Source: an uncultured Alphaproteobacteria bacterium
GTDB taxonomy: Bacteria > Pseudomonadota > Alphaproteobacteria > CAAGCB01 > CAG-977
DNA length: 64,000 nucleotides
NCBI GenBank assembly: GCA_934277945.1
Contig: CAKQWA010000009.1
Coordinates: 1-64,000, forward strand
Reading direction: 5' to 3'
The translations under genes were made by a program, and so were the position numbers. Positions 50,351-59,759 of this stretch are shown in pieces. Numbering within the stretch: the first letter of the stretch is position 1; each line of letters starts with the position of its first letter. The notes below the pieces were generated by a model. It had not been told where the DNA came from, searched no databases, and worked only from the letters and a program-made list of their open reading frames with translations.

Positions 50351-52789
50351 ATGACGGAAAGCCAAAAGAAAAACACCTTGAACGCCCCTGTTTTAAACTC
50401 GCCCAAAAAACGTTTTCGTCTGGGCGCCGGCACATTGACGGTTGTTTTTCTGTCGCTGTGTTCCGTTTTGACATTCGGTTTTTGCAAATTTTCGTTTTAT
50501 CTGCTGAAAAACCACCGCAACATTGTCGAAAGAAGCGATTTTTCCGACGTTTACGTTCAGGCGCGCGCCTCGCACGGCTCTTTTGACGCCGCGCCGGATT
50601 TTTCTCCCGACATTTTCTATGACGCGCACGCGCCGCTGGAACTTGCGAAAGCCCCCGCCCCGCAAACGCCGTCCGAAAACGCGGTTCGCATCGAAACGGA
50701 AACTTTGACCGGAACAGCCCCCGCCGCGCCCGTAAAAACCGCTTTTGTATCCGCCGACCGCCGCGCGCCGTTCGCCGCCGCGCCGACGCAGGTCGCTTTC
50801 GCCGTCAAAACAATGCCGGATACGGATGCCGCCGCTCCCGAAAAAGACACGCCGTTGGAAGATTTGATTTCCGCCGGACACGGCTTGCTGGAAGAAAACG
50901 GCGAAAAATTAACGCAAACGGCGACTTTCTTTGAGGAAATCCCGCCCGCGCCCGAAGCGGCGACCGTCGCCAAAGCGCCGGAAACGCCCGTCGTCGTCCC
51001 CGCGCCCGCAATCACCGCCGCCGCGTCCGTCAATGTTGCGCCATTTGTCGCCGCTCCCGAAACCGCCGCGAAAAAGCCCGTTCAATCACCCGCGTCCGCC
51101 AAAGCCGCCAAAAAAGAAATCGTCGAGGGAACTCATTGGGTTGACATCGAAGCGTTGCGCCGCGAAATCGAGCAAATGAAAGAAAAGGAAACGCCGAAAC
51201 AGGTCGTTGCGGCGGCGCGGACATACACGCCGGCGGATCAAATGCCTGAAACGCGACAGACGGCGGCTTTGCCCGACGCTCCCGTTTCGGACGGCATACC
51301 CGTTGTCGCGGAATCTGAAAAACAGGATGCGGCGGTAAAAGAAACCGCCGTGCAAAAGCCGGAAGCAAGCGAAAAAACGGCTGAAAACGCGCAAACCGCG
51401 TCGAAAGAAACAAAGCCGAAAAAGAAAAAGCGCAAAAGCCCGTGGAAAATCGCCATGGTCGGCGGCAAACCCGTCGGCAATCTGGCGGTCGAGCCGGAAA
51501 CCGTAGCGGACGAACCCGCCGAAATTCCCGTTTCCGCCGCCGCTGACGAAACGCCGGAAAAACGGACTGCCGCCGCGACGACCGACGAGCCGCACGATTC
51601 CGCCGCAAAAGCGCAAACGGTGATTTACCGGAACGGCAAAGCCAAGCAAATTATCAACGCCGACGGCACCAGCACGGATTTACAGCCGCAAACATCCTAC
51701 CGAGAACAGCGCAACACGGATTGGCTGGACGGGCAGGAAGCGGCGGTCTGGACGAATATGTCGCAATCCGACGTGCCGTCCGTGTGGTCGTTCGCTTCGC
51801 AGGAAGACGACACGCCGCAAAAGACAAAAGCGTATAAAGTCGCCGCCGGAGAACCGGACGAAGCCGCTTCCGCCGTGCAAACGCAACAGCCGGATGCCGA
51901 AGCGAACATAAAACAGGAAACGCCCGACAGCACGCCCGCCGATAAAACGCCGGCGCAACAAGAACCGGAACAACAACAGACGCAGGATGCGGCGCAGAAC
52001 GCACCGCAAGCGCAACCGGCATCTTTGACGCCCGCCGCACCCGCCGCGCAACAGCCGGCGGCGGCTCCCGCGCTTCCCGTCCTGCCGAAAATGCCGACGG
52101 TCGTCCAGCCTTTGACAAATCAAAAACCGTCGGGCGCCGTACAGCCTCCTCCCGCCGCGACGGACGCCAATCTGCCGCCCGTATTCAAAAAAATGGGACC
52201 CGACGCCGCGCCGAACGCTTCGGCTGACGACGATTCATTCACCGGAAAACTGCTTTCGCTGTTTTCAAAGGACGCCGCCGCGCCCGCGAACAAAGCGCAA
52301 AACGGCGGCGAACAGCCCTCTTTCATGCAACGCTTTACGGGCAAGACGAACGCCAAAACGAACAAGGACGTTTCCAAAAAGGATATGGCAACGGCTTTGA
52401 AGAACTTGAAGAACGCGAAAGCGTCCGACCAAAACAGGATTCTGCCCGAAGAAATCAGATTGTCGTTCAAAGAGGGCAATTCCGATATGGCGGCACCGAC
52501 GGTCAATCTGGTCAAGAAATTCGCCACGCACGCGAAAGACGATCCGCAGACATATATAGAAGTGCGCATCAGCGACCAGATGTTCGACATTCAGCAGCAG
52601 CGTTTCGCCATCATCCGCAATATATTATTGAGCGAAGGCGTTGAGGACGCGCAGATTCTTCTGTACAAATCGAAGCGTCCGCCCAACTCTCTGGTGTTGA
52701 GAAAAGCGTTCATTTCGGACGAGGAGTATGAATCGCACGCGTCGTGGCTGAACGGCGAAGAAGAACGCCTTTATTATAAAAAGTGGTAA
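50351..52789 (+). CDS. Large inner-membrane-anchored protein with a degenerate OmpA-like C-terminus
   Basis: 812 residues from the ATG at 50351. One membrane segment near residues 25-50, then some 640 residues rich in Ala, Pro, Glu, Thr and Gln with little predicted structure, able to span the periplasm. The last about 120 residues resemble an OmpA/MotB peptidoglycan-binding fold (EEIRLSFKEGNSDMAAPTVN, then QRFAIIRNILLSEGV). It precedes the lipoprotein and secretin of the pilus operon and may be its periplasmic scaffold. Weak ribosome site (AAAGAAA). Confidence 0.65.
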   Translation: MTESQKKNTLNAPVLNSPKKRFRLGAGTLTVVFLSLCSVLTFGFCKFSFYLLKNHRNIVERSDFSDVYVQARASHGSFDAAPDFSPDIFYDAHAPLELAKAPAPQTPSENAVRIETETLTGTAPAAPVKTAFVSADRRAPFAAAPTQVAFAVKTMPDTDAAAPEKDTPLEDLISAGHGLLEENGEKLTQTATFFEEIPPAPEAATVAKAPETPVVVPAPAITAAASVNVAPFVAAPETAAKKPVQSPASAKAAKKEIVEGTHWVDIEALRREIEQMKEKETPKQVVAAARTYTPADQMPETRQTAALPDAPVSDGIPVVAESEKQDAAVKETAVQKPEASEKTAENAQTASKETKPKKKKRKSPWKIAMVGGKPVGNLAVEPETVADEPAEIPVSAAADETPEKRTAAATTDEPHDSAAKAQTVIYRNGKAKQIINADGTSTDLQPQTSYREQRNTDWLDGQEAAVWTNMSQSDVPSVWSFASQEDDTPQKTKAYKVAAGEPDEAASAVQTQQPDAEANIKQETPDSTPADKTPAQQEPEQQQTQDAAQNAPQAQPASLTPAAPAAQQPAAAPALPVLPKMPTVVQPLTNQKPSGAVQPPPAATDANLPPVFKKMGPDAAPNASADDDSFTGKLLSLFSKDAAAPANKAQNGGEQPSFMQRFTGKTNAKTNKDVSKKDMATALKNLKNAKASDQNRILPEEIRLSFKEGNSDMAAPTVNLVKKFATHAKDDPQTYIEVRISDQMFDIQQQRFAIIRNILLSEGVEDAQILLYKSKRPPNSLVLRKAFISDEEYESHASWLNGEEERLYYKKW

Positions 52790-52830
52790 AATGCTTTTCA
52801 AACGGGAGCATCTTGTTTATCATGCAAAAT

Positions 52831-52860
52831 GCATTAAAGGTTTTTTAAATAATTTAATGC
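52831..52860 (+). promoter_or_regulatory. Inverted repeat before the TcpQ-type gene
   Basis: GCATTAAA (52831-52838) pairs with TTTAATGC (52853-52860), 14-nt A/T-rich loop. No T run after it, so it may act as an operator or mRNA end rather than a terminator. It lies 42 bp before the lipoprotein gene. Confidence 0.4.
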
Positions 52861-52902
52861 TTAAATGTAGGACGGTATGAATTTTATTTTGGAGTATTCC
52901 CA

Positions 52903-53604
52903 ATGGCGAATATCGGCAAGAAAGTCGGAAAAATAGGATTGTTTTTTCTCACGGCTTCGCTTTGCGGCTGTCTGATGCCCGCAAATGACGACGCTTGGCC
53001 CGGCGTGTCGTCGGGAACGGTTTCGTCCGCGCCCGAATTCACCGCGCCCGTCGCGGGCGGTCAGTTCGGACAAAGAACGCCTGCCGATGTTTTGCAGAAC
53101 CAGTACGGCTACCGCGGTGAAGATTTAAGCGCCAACCGTCCCGCGCAAACGGGCGTTGACGCCGATATGAACAGTTTTGACAGCTCGAAAGGCGGGTCGC
53201 AACTGGCGGCGAACGGCTTTGGAACGGGAGCGAACGGCGGTTTCGGCGCAAACGGCGGATACGACGCGGACGGTGTCAACGGATCTTCGCGCGTTGAAGA
53301 AACGTCCGTTGACCCGAACGACGATCCGGCGGATCCGGTGGAGGACTGGCTTGCACCGGAAGGCAGTTCCCTGCGCGATTTGCTGATTGAATGGGGCGAC
53401 AAATCCGGCTGGCGCGTCATTTGGAATACGGACAGAGGTTACATTTTGCAGGCGGGCGCCATGTTCCGCGGTCGTTTTATGGATGTCGCCTCCGCCATTT
53501 TGCGTTCTTTCGCGCGTGCCGCTCCGGCGCCTTGGGGAACGTTTTACAAAGGAAACAGAGTCTTGGTAGTCACGACTCAGGAGGACGAAAATGCTGACGA
53601 CTAA
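52903..53604 (+). CDS. pilL: TcpQ/PilL-like pilus lipoprotein
   Basis: 233 residues. Lipoprotein signal with LCGC (Cys23). A Gly/Asn-rich spacer (about 60-130) is followed by a C-terminal TcpQ-like domain (about 149-225: LRDLLIEWGDKSGWRVIWNTDRGY). In R64 and Vibrio TcpQ-type proteins stabilise the outer-membrane secretin. GGAG precedes the ATG. It overlaps the secretin gene by 14 bp. Symbol by analogy with the R64 pil operon. Confidence 0.8.
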   Translation: MANIGKKVGKIGLFFLTASLCGCLMPANDDAWPGVSSGTVSSAPEFTAPVAGGQFGQRTPADVLQNQYGYRGEDLSANRPAQTGVDADMNSFDSSKGGSQLAANGFGTGANGGFGANGGYDADGVNGSSRVEETSVDPNDDPADPVEDWLAPEGSSLRDLLIEWGDKSGWRVIWNTDRGYILQAGAMFRGRFMDVASAILRSFARAAPAPWGTFYKGNRVLVVTTQEDENADD

Positions 53605-55288
53605 ACACCTGACGAAACTCATCCTGAGCGGTTTTGTGTGCGCGCTGACGGCGTGCTCGCTGTCCAAGACCGTTGACAACGACGTGGATCGCAACTTGGA
53701 AAAGATTGAAACGTCGCTGGAAAACGCGCATCCCGCCGAAACGCAGATTTCCTTGGACACGATTTCGGTCAAAGACGACATCTGGCTGGGCAACAAAAGC
53801 GTGAAGATTCACGAAGGCGAATCCCTGCCCGCGAAATTTGAAACGGAAAACGGCATCACGCTGTTCAACACGCAGCCCGTCGGTCTGATGACTCTGGCGG
53901 AGCAACTGACGCGCATGACGGGCATTTCTGTGCGCATTGACGAACGCGTCCAAGAGCAAAATGAAGAATTGCTGGACGACGAGGACACGGACATTGAAGA
54001 AGGCGATCCGACCCCGAAAAACATGATTTTACCGAACTACGAAGGCAAATTGAGCGGCTTTTTGGATCAGGTGGCGGCGCGCTTCAACCTGTGGTGGCGC
54101 TACCAGAACAACGAAATCGTCTTCTATCAAATGGAAACGCGCATTTTCACGTTCTACGCCCTGCCGACCACGTCAAATTTAAGCGCGACCATCGGCGGCA
54201 CGTCTTCGGGCGGCGACGGCGGCAACACATCGACAAATCTCGATTCCTCCATTGAAACGAATTTTTGGGAGGAAGTGGAATCGACCGTCACGGCGATGAT
54301 TCCCGAAAACGCGCAGATCACGTCCTCGAAAACGAACGGCACGATTACGGTGACGGCTTCGCCCTACACGTTGCAGCGCGTGGCGCAGTATGTGCGCTCC
54401 ATGAACGACAAACTGTCGCGTCAGGTCGCCATTTCCGTCAAAGTCCTGCAAGTGACGTTGAGCGACGAAGAACAAATCGGCTTGAACTTGAATTTGGTGA
54501 CCAGCGCGCTGTCAAAACGCATCGGCTTCGACATTGCGACGACGACGGCGCTGACGGCGGCATCCGGCTCGACGGATTCGCTGACAATGGGTTTGGTTCA
54601 GCCGGACGCGAGCGGCAACTGGAACACGGATCAGTCTAGCCCGTGGAACAAGTTGTGGAAACAGAATTACATTCTGAAAGAAACGACGAACGCGGCGGGC
54701 AGCACGGTTTACGAATGGGTGCCGAACACGGATTCCCCGTATTCCGCGACCAGCGCGGTGATTGACGCCATTTCCAAACAGGGCGCGACTTCGCTGGTGA
54801 CCAGCGCGACGGTCACGACGCTGAACAACAAAGTGGCGCCGGTTCAGGTGTCAACGGAAACGTCGTACATCGCGTCGACGGAAATGACGGTTCAGGACGG
54901 CATTACGACAATCACGCCGACGACCAGCACGGTCAATGCGGGCTTTACAATGGAAGTCCTGCCGCGCATTTTGGATCACGGGCGTTTGTTGCTGATGTTC
55001 ACGATGACGATTACGGAACTGACGAACATGGAAACCGTCACGACGGGTTCGTCCATGACGCAGTTGCCGACGGTTGAAACGCGCGGTTTCGTGCAGGAAG
55101 TGGCGATGGTTTCGGGTTCGACGCTGATTTTGTCGGGCTTTGAAAAAGTGCAGTCGTCGAACGAACGCACGAAAGGCGTGACGGGTATGCGCAAAAAATC
55201 CGACAAAGACCGCAACGTCTTGGTTGTTTTGCTGACGCCGCAAGTGCTGGTATCGCCCTTGTCCCCTGAAACTCGAATGCAGAAATAA
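53591..55288 (+). CDS. pilN: Type IVb pilus secretin (PilN type)
   Basis: 565 residues. Lipobox LTAC (Cys22), then an N-domain (ENGITLFNTQPVGLMTLAEQL) and a secretin C-terminal domain (about 300-550; ends GMRKKSDKDRNVLVVLLTPQVL). Outer-membrane channel of the pilus machine. It overlaps the TcpQ-type gene. Confidence 0.9.
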   Translation: MLTTKHLTKLILSGFVCALTACSLSKTVDNDVDRNLEKIETSLENAHPAETQISLDTISVKDDIWLGNKSVKIHEGESLPAKFETENGITLFNTQPVGLMTLAEQLTRMTGISVRIDERVQEQNEELLDDEDTDIEEGDPTPKNMILPNYEGKLSGFLDQVAARFNLWWRYQNNEIVFYQMETRIFTFYALPTTSNLSATIGGTSSGGDGGNTSTNLDSSIETNFWEEVESTVTAMIPENAQITSSKTNGTITVTASPYTLQRVAQYVRSMNDKLSRQVAISVKVLQVTLSDEEQIGLNLNLVTSALSKRIGFDIATTTALTAASGSTDSLTMGLVQPDASGNWNTDQSSPWNKLWKQNYILKETTNAAGSTVYEWVPNTDSPYSATSAVIDAISKQGATSLVTSATVTTLNNKVAPVQVSTETSYIASTEMTVQDGITTITPTTSTVNAGFTMEVLPRILDHGRLLLMFTMTITELTNMETVTTGSSMTQLPTVETRGFVQEVAMVSGSTLILSGFEKVQSSNERTKGVTGMRKKSDKDRNVLVVLLTPQVLVSPLSPETRMQK

Positions 55289-55302
55289 AACGGGTAAGAA
55301 TC

Positions 55303-56694
55303 ATGGCTGATGATGATGACGAACTGATGGACGAAACCGAAGAAGATTACGGTTCCGACGACGCGGGAGAACCGGCGGAGGAAGCGTTATCGGAAGACGG
55401 AGCGTCAGCCCCTTGGGGACCGACGATGGTCGTCAACGGCATCACTTTTGCGACCAGCCTGTTCTGGCAGCCGCTGGCGGATCAGGAAGATCCGATGGCG
55501 GAAATCAAGGAAACCGCCGAAACGCTTATGGCGGGCGCGGATTTGTACTGTATGCGACCGGGGTCTGCGGCGCAGTACGGCATCGGCAACACGCAGGACG
55601 GTCACCGCCCCGGATTGCCTTCCGCGGCGGCGGCTCTGGCTGAAAAATTCTCCGACCGTTCGTCTTCCGTCGCCGTTTTTCAGGTGGAGGAAGGCTGGTG
55701 GTTCATCGCCATCCGCAACGACTTGATTTTGTCGGAAGAAGACGTTCTGTACCTGAACGAAGAAGACGCGAAACGCTCGTTCTACGCGATGATGGCGGTG
55801 CCCGACTGGGGACGCAAAATCGCGCCTGCCGAATGGGAAGTCGAGGGTGCGGAAGAAGTCGATCTGGCGACGATATTAAAGGACGGAAGCGGCGCGAAAC
55901 TGCAAAGAATCGGCGGCAAGAATCAAAAAACGCTGATTATCGCAGGCGTCGCGGGTCTTCTGGTGCTGATTTTGGGCTACAAACTGGTCAGTTCGTTTTT
56001 CGCCCCGTCCGCGCCGAAAATCGTCCGCCCGATACCGATCAAGCCGATTTTTGTGGAAGAGGAGCCGGCGCCCGTCGTTGAAGTACCGAAACCTTGGGAA
56101 AGCATCATCATTCCGGCGGAATTGCTCCATTATTGCTACGACGGCGTCCAAAAGATACGCGCCATGGTCATCCCCGGCTGGTCGTTGCAGTCCGTTTCCT
56201 GCTCGCCGGACGGCATTTCGGCGATTTGGAACTTCACATGGGGGCATCTGGGCTGGGTCAAGCGCGCTTTTGAAGAATACGGCGGCGGCAAAGGCATCGA
56301 CTACATCATTTCCGACGCTGGCACGTCCGTTGTCGCGACCTTGCCGGCGGAAAAATTGAAAACCTATTCGACCACGCCGCGCCACATGATTTTTGAAGCG
56401 AAAGAAGAACTGACGCAAATCTTCCAGTCGCTGAAACAGGACATTTCCTTTAACGAAGTGCGCTCCCAGCGTGTCGCCGTCGACGGCGGCGCGACGGGTC
56501 TGGACGGCGGCAGCACGATGCAGATTGAAGAATTCCCGCGATTGCAGTTTTCGTTCTCGTCGGAATTGCATCCGGAGCAATGGTTAAGCCTGTTCAACTC
56601 TTTCGCCGCGCTGGAATTGACAAATTTCACTTACGACCCTGTAAACAACATCTGGAAATATGAAGGACAAATCTATGAACCGCGAAAATATTAA
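55303..56694 (+). CDS. pilO: PilO-like pilus assembly protein
   Basis: 463 residues. Acidic N-terminus, a cytoplasmic domain (about 45-190), one membrane segment at about 208-232, then a periplasmic domain ending YDPVNNIWKYEGQIYEP. This is the plan of the R64-type PilO (not the Pseudomonas PilO). It overlaps pilP by 20 bp. Confidence 0.82.
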   Translation: MADDDDELMDETEEDYGSDDAGEPAEEALSEDGASAPWGPTMVVNGITFATSLFWQPLADQEDPMAEIKETAETLMAGADLYCMRPGSAAQYGIGNTQDGHRPGLPSAAAALAEKFSDRSSSVAVFQVEEGWWFIAIRNDLILSEEDVLYLNEEDAKRSFYAMMAVPDWGRKIAPAEWEVEGAEEVDLATILKDGSGAKLQRIGGKNQKTLIIAGVAGLLVLILGYKLVSSFFAPSAPKIVRPIPIKPIFVEEEPAPVVEVPKPWESIIIPAELLHYCYDGVQKIRAMVIPGWSLQSVSCSPDGISAIWNFTWGHLGWVKRAFEEYGGGKGIDYIISDAGTSVVATLPAEKLKTYSTTPRHMIFEAKEELTQIFQSLKQDISFNEVRSQRVAVDGGATGLDGGSTMQIEEFPRLQFSFSSELHPEQWLSLFNSFAALELTNFTYDPVNNIWKYEGQIYEPRKY

Positions 56695-58027
56695 AAACTC
56701 ATTGTTGACTGTTGCGGTCATGAGCGCCGCGCTGACCGCGTTTTCATACCCGACGAACGCACGGGCGGACGACCTTGTAAACATGGATGACTCTTTCTTG
56801 GGCGAACCGGTCAACGCCGCGCCGCAACCCGCCGCCGAGCAGAATCAGCCGGCGGAACAAGCCGCGCCCGCGCAGGAACAACAGCCCGCGCCCGTCGTGG
56901 AACAGAACAATCCGTTCGCCGAATTGGAACAGAACAACCCGCCTCCGCCCGCGCCCGCTTCGTCGGATCCGTTTGCGGATGTCGGTGCGTCCCTGCCGCA
57001 ATCGAACGAACCGGCTTTGGATTTGTCGCCCGCCGCGTCGCAGCCCGCCGCGCCCTCGCCCGCGCCCGCCCGTCAGATGTCGCTGTCCACAGCGCCGAAC
57101 GAGCAGTTTTTGGGCAAATTGTCCAGCGACGTGTTTCGCGAAATGGCGGAAATCGAACAGGAAAACAACACCCTGATGTTGCAGTTGAAGCGCGACAAAC
57201 TGCGCTCGGAAATCGACGCACTGAAAACGTCGAACCGTCAAAATCTGTTCAATGAAATCGAACGCCGCGAAAAAATGACGCAAGCGCGTTTGGAATGGGA
57301 ATTGGAACAGGAATTGAAACGTCAGGCGGCGGTTGAACGCAAGCAAATGGCTGAAATCCGTCAAAAACAAATTGAAGCCGCGCTGAAACGCGAAGAAGAA
57401 CGCCGCATCCAGCGTGAAAAAGAAGAGGAAATGGCGCGCCTGAAAGCCGAAGAAGAAAAGAAAGCGGCGGAAAAGAAGTTAATGGAAGAAGAAAAGAAAA
57501 AGCAGGACGCCAATTCCATGACGCTGGTGCGCAATAAAATCAAACCGAATTTGCAGGCTGTCGTGCGTCCGCCGAAACCGCAGCGCGCGCCGTCCGAAGA
57601 ATCCATGATGCGCAAAGCGAACTTCGGCGAAAGCCTGCTGGCTTTGAAAAAAGCGGGCAAGGACGTTTCCGAATTCGTCCCCGCGGACATCACCGCGCAG
57701 GATTTGAAAGCGGACGAACAGGAAAAGGATACGCCTATCAAAGAATTGTACATCATTCGCGGCATCAACGGCACGGACGGACATCTGGTCGTCAAACTGG
57801 TCGCCATTGAAGACGAAAAAGTGCTGTATCAGTCCATGGGCAACGAATTGCCGTCCGGACACAAAATCACGAAGATTGCCAGAGACGGCATCACCGTTAA
57901 AAAAGGCAAAGCGAAAGAGGAATTTCTGCCTTACACGGGCGCGGGCTTTGCGCGCAGCGCGTCTTCGGAATCCGCCGGCACGACAAACGCGAATTCAATG
58001 AACTCGCTGGGAATCGCGTCGAACTGA
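56675..58027 (+). CDS. pilP: PilP-like pilus protein with an internal coiled coil
   Basis: 450 residues from the ATG at 56675 (AAGGA 8 nt upstream). Signal peptide about 1-28, a Pro/Ala/Gln-rich stretch (40-130), a long coiled coil (about 150-275, Glu/Lys/Arg-rich), and a C-terminal domain (about 355-430) resembling PilP. R64 PilP is about 150 residues, so this one is much longer because of the added low-complexity and coiled-coil parts. Confidence 0.75.
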   Translation: MNRENIKNSLLTVAVMSAALTAFSYPTNARADDLVNMDDSFLGEPVNAAPQPAAEQNQPAEQAAPAQEQQPAPVVEQNNPFAELEQNNPPPPAPASSDPFADVGASLPQSNEPALDLSPAASQPAAPSPAPARQMSLSTAPNEQFLGKLSSDVFREMAEIEQENNTLMLQLKRDKLRSEIDALKTSNRQNLFNEIERREKMTQARLEWELEQELKRQAAVERKQMAEIRQKQIEAALKREEERRIQREKEEEMARLKAEEEKKAAEKKLMEEEKKKQDANSMTLVRNKIKPNLQAVVRPPKPQRAPSEESMMRKANFGESLLALKKAGKDVSEFVPADITAQDLKADEQEKDTPIKELYIIRGINGTDGHLVVKLVAIEDEKVLYQSMGNELPSGHKITKIARDGITVKKGKAKEEFLPYTGAGFARSASSESAGTTNANSMNSLGIASN

Positions 58028-58044
58028 TTGTGAGGGTGTAAGAA

Positions 58045-59742
58045 ATGCCTTTGCCGGTCAAACCTCATTCCAAGCAACCCTCTGCGGCGGCGGCGAAACC
58101 AGCCGGCGCGCCGCAGGCGGCGGCGGGAGCGAAAGCGGGGGAACCGCAGAAAGAAAAAGGGACGAAAGAAATCGTCCTTGAACTGTTTGCGAACGGCAAC
58201 GACTGCATTACCGCGAAAAACGGTTCTTTTCCGGCAAAAGAGGACACGCAGTCCCTGCTCGCCCTGTTTTCCAACGGACGCTTTTTAGTCAGCGCCGAAC
58301 ACAAGTTCGACGGGCGCGTGATGAGCTTTGAGGTTTTGGCGCGCAAAAAGCATTTGCAGGTCAACAAAGCCGAGTACGTCCAGCAAAAAGTCATCAAGGC
58401 GATTTACGATTACAGCGCGCAGACGGCGCCCGCCGCGACGGTGACGGACGAAGGTCCCGCCGACCTTGAACAACTGCAAATGCAAAAGGACTATGTGGCG
58501 GTTCTGACGCGCGCGGCGAACGTCAAGGTGTCGGACGTACACGTCGTCGTCGGCACGGATCACACGCAAATCATGTTCCGCACAAACGGCATGATGAAAG
58601 TCGAACTGGAAAATTCAAAGGAATGGGGGGAAGCGTTTGTGCGCGCGGCGTTCGCTTCGTCGGACATTTCGGACGCGAACTACTCCTCGAACGAATATCA
58701 GGCGGCGCAAAAAGTCGGCGACACCCCTCTGCGCGGGTCGCAGGGCAAATTAAGATTGCCGCGCAACGTTCTGGGCGTGCGTTTGCAGTTCAACCCGATT
58801 GCGTTCGGCACGCGCTATCTGGTCATGCGCCTGCTGTACGCGGACGACGATCCGGACAACGCGGGCGATTTAATGGCGCTGGGCTACACGCAAAGGGAAG
58901 CGGATATGTTCTACCGTCTGCGCGCGGTTCCCATCGGCATTATCATCGTGGCGGGACCGACGGGTTCGGGCAAATCGACGACATTGCAGCGCAACATGAT
59001 TTCCTTGTTGCAGGAACGCAATTACGAATTGAACCTGATTACCGTGGAAGACCCTCCCGAATATCCCATTCCGGGCGCGCGGCAGATGCCCGTGACGAAC
59101 GCGAACACGGAAGCGTTGAAAGAACAGGAATTCACAAAGGCTCTGGCGGCGTCGTTGCGATCCGACCCCGATATGCTGATGATCGGGGAAATCCGCACGC
59201 TGTCGTCGGCGCAGTTGGCGTTTAAAGGCGCGCTGTCGGGACACGGCGTCTGGTCGACCCTGCACGCGAACTCCTCGCCGGCGGTCATCATGCGCTTTCG
59301 CGACATGGGCGTTGAAACGTTTAAATTGATCGACCCCGAAATTATGAAAGGCATGGTGTCCCAGCGTCTGTTCCGCAAATTGTGCCCGCATTGCCGTATT
59401 CCCGTGACGCAACAGCCGGATCATCCGGCGGTGAAGCGTTTGAAAAAATCGTTCGGCGATTTCGGCATGGAGCAAACGTTTTTGAAAGGTCCCGGATGCC
59501 CGTATTGCGATATGCGCGGGGTGAAAGGGCGTATGGTCGTCGGCGAAATTCTGATGCCGGACGCGACGTTCTTGGATTTGCTGGTCAAGGGCGAAACGAA
59601 AAAGGCGATTGACTACTGGACGGGCGATTTGGGCGGCAGAACCATGAAAGATTGTGCGGTGGAGCGTATGCTGGGCGGCACGATCGACTTGGAAGAAGTG
59701 GAGCGTTGGTGCGGCTTGCTTGACGAACGCCCGACATATTAA
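58045..59742 (+). CDS. pilQ: Type IVb pilus extension ATPase (PilQ/GspE type)
   Basis: 565 residues. GspE-type secretion ATPase: Walker A GPTGSGKST at about 304-312, the Asp-box (EDPPEYPIPGARQ), Walker B (SDPDMLMIGEIR), and a C-terminal Cys motif CPHC...CPYC (about 447-490) for zinc. It drives pilus assembly from the cytoplasm. Named by R64 order; it is unrelated to Pseudomonas PilQ. Confidence 0.93.
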   Translation: MPLPVKPHSKQPSAAAAKPAGAPQAAAGAKAGEPQKEKGTKEIVLELFANGNDCITAKNGSFPAKEDTQSLLALFSNGRFLVSAEHKFDGRVMSFEVLARKKHLQVNKAEYVQQKVIKAIYDYSAQTAPAATVTDEGPADLEQLQMQKDYVAVLTRAANVKVSDVHVVVGTDHTQIMFRTNGMMKVELENSKEWGEAFVRAAFASSDISDANYSSNEYQAAQKVGDTPLRGSQGKLRLPRNVLGVRLQFNPIAFGTRYLVMRLLYADDDPDNAGDLMALGYTQREADMFYRLRAVPIGIIIVAGPTGSGKSTTLQRNMISLLQERNYELNLITVEDPPEYPIPGARQMPVTNANTEALKEQEFTKALAASLRSDPDMLMIGEIRTLSSAQLAFKGALSGHGVWSTLHANSSPAVIMRFRDMGVETFKLIDPEIMKGMVSQRLFRKLCPHCRIPVTQQPDHPAVKRLKKSFGDFGMEQTFLKGPGCPYCDMRGVKGRMVVGEILMPDATFLDLLVKGETKKAIDYWTGDLGGRTMKDCAVERMLGGTIDLEEVERWCGLLDERPTY

Positions 59743-59759
59743 ACGCAGGAGTGCGACAG

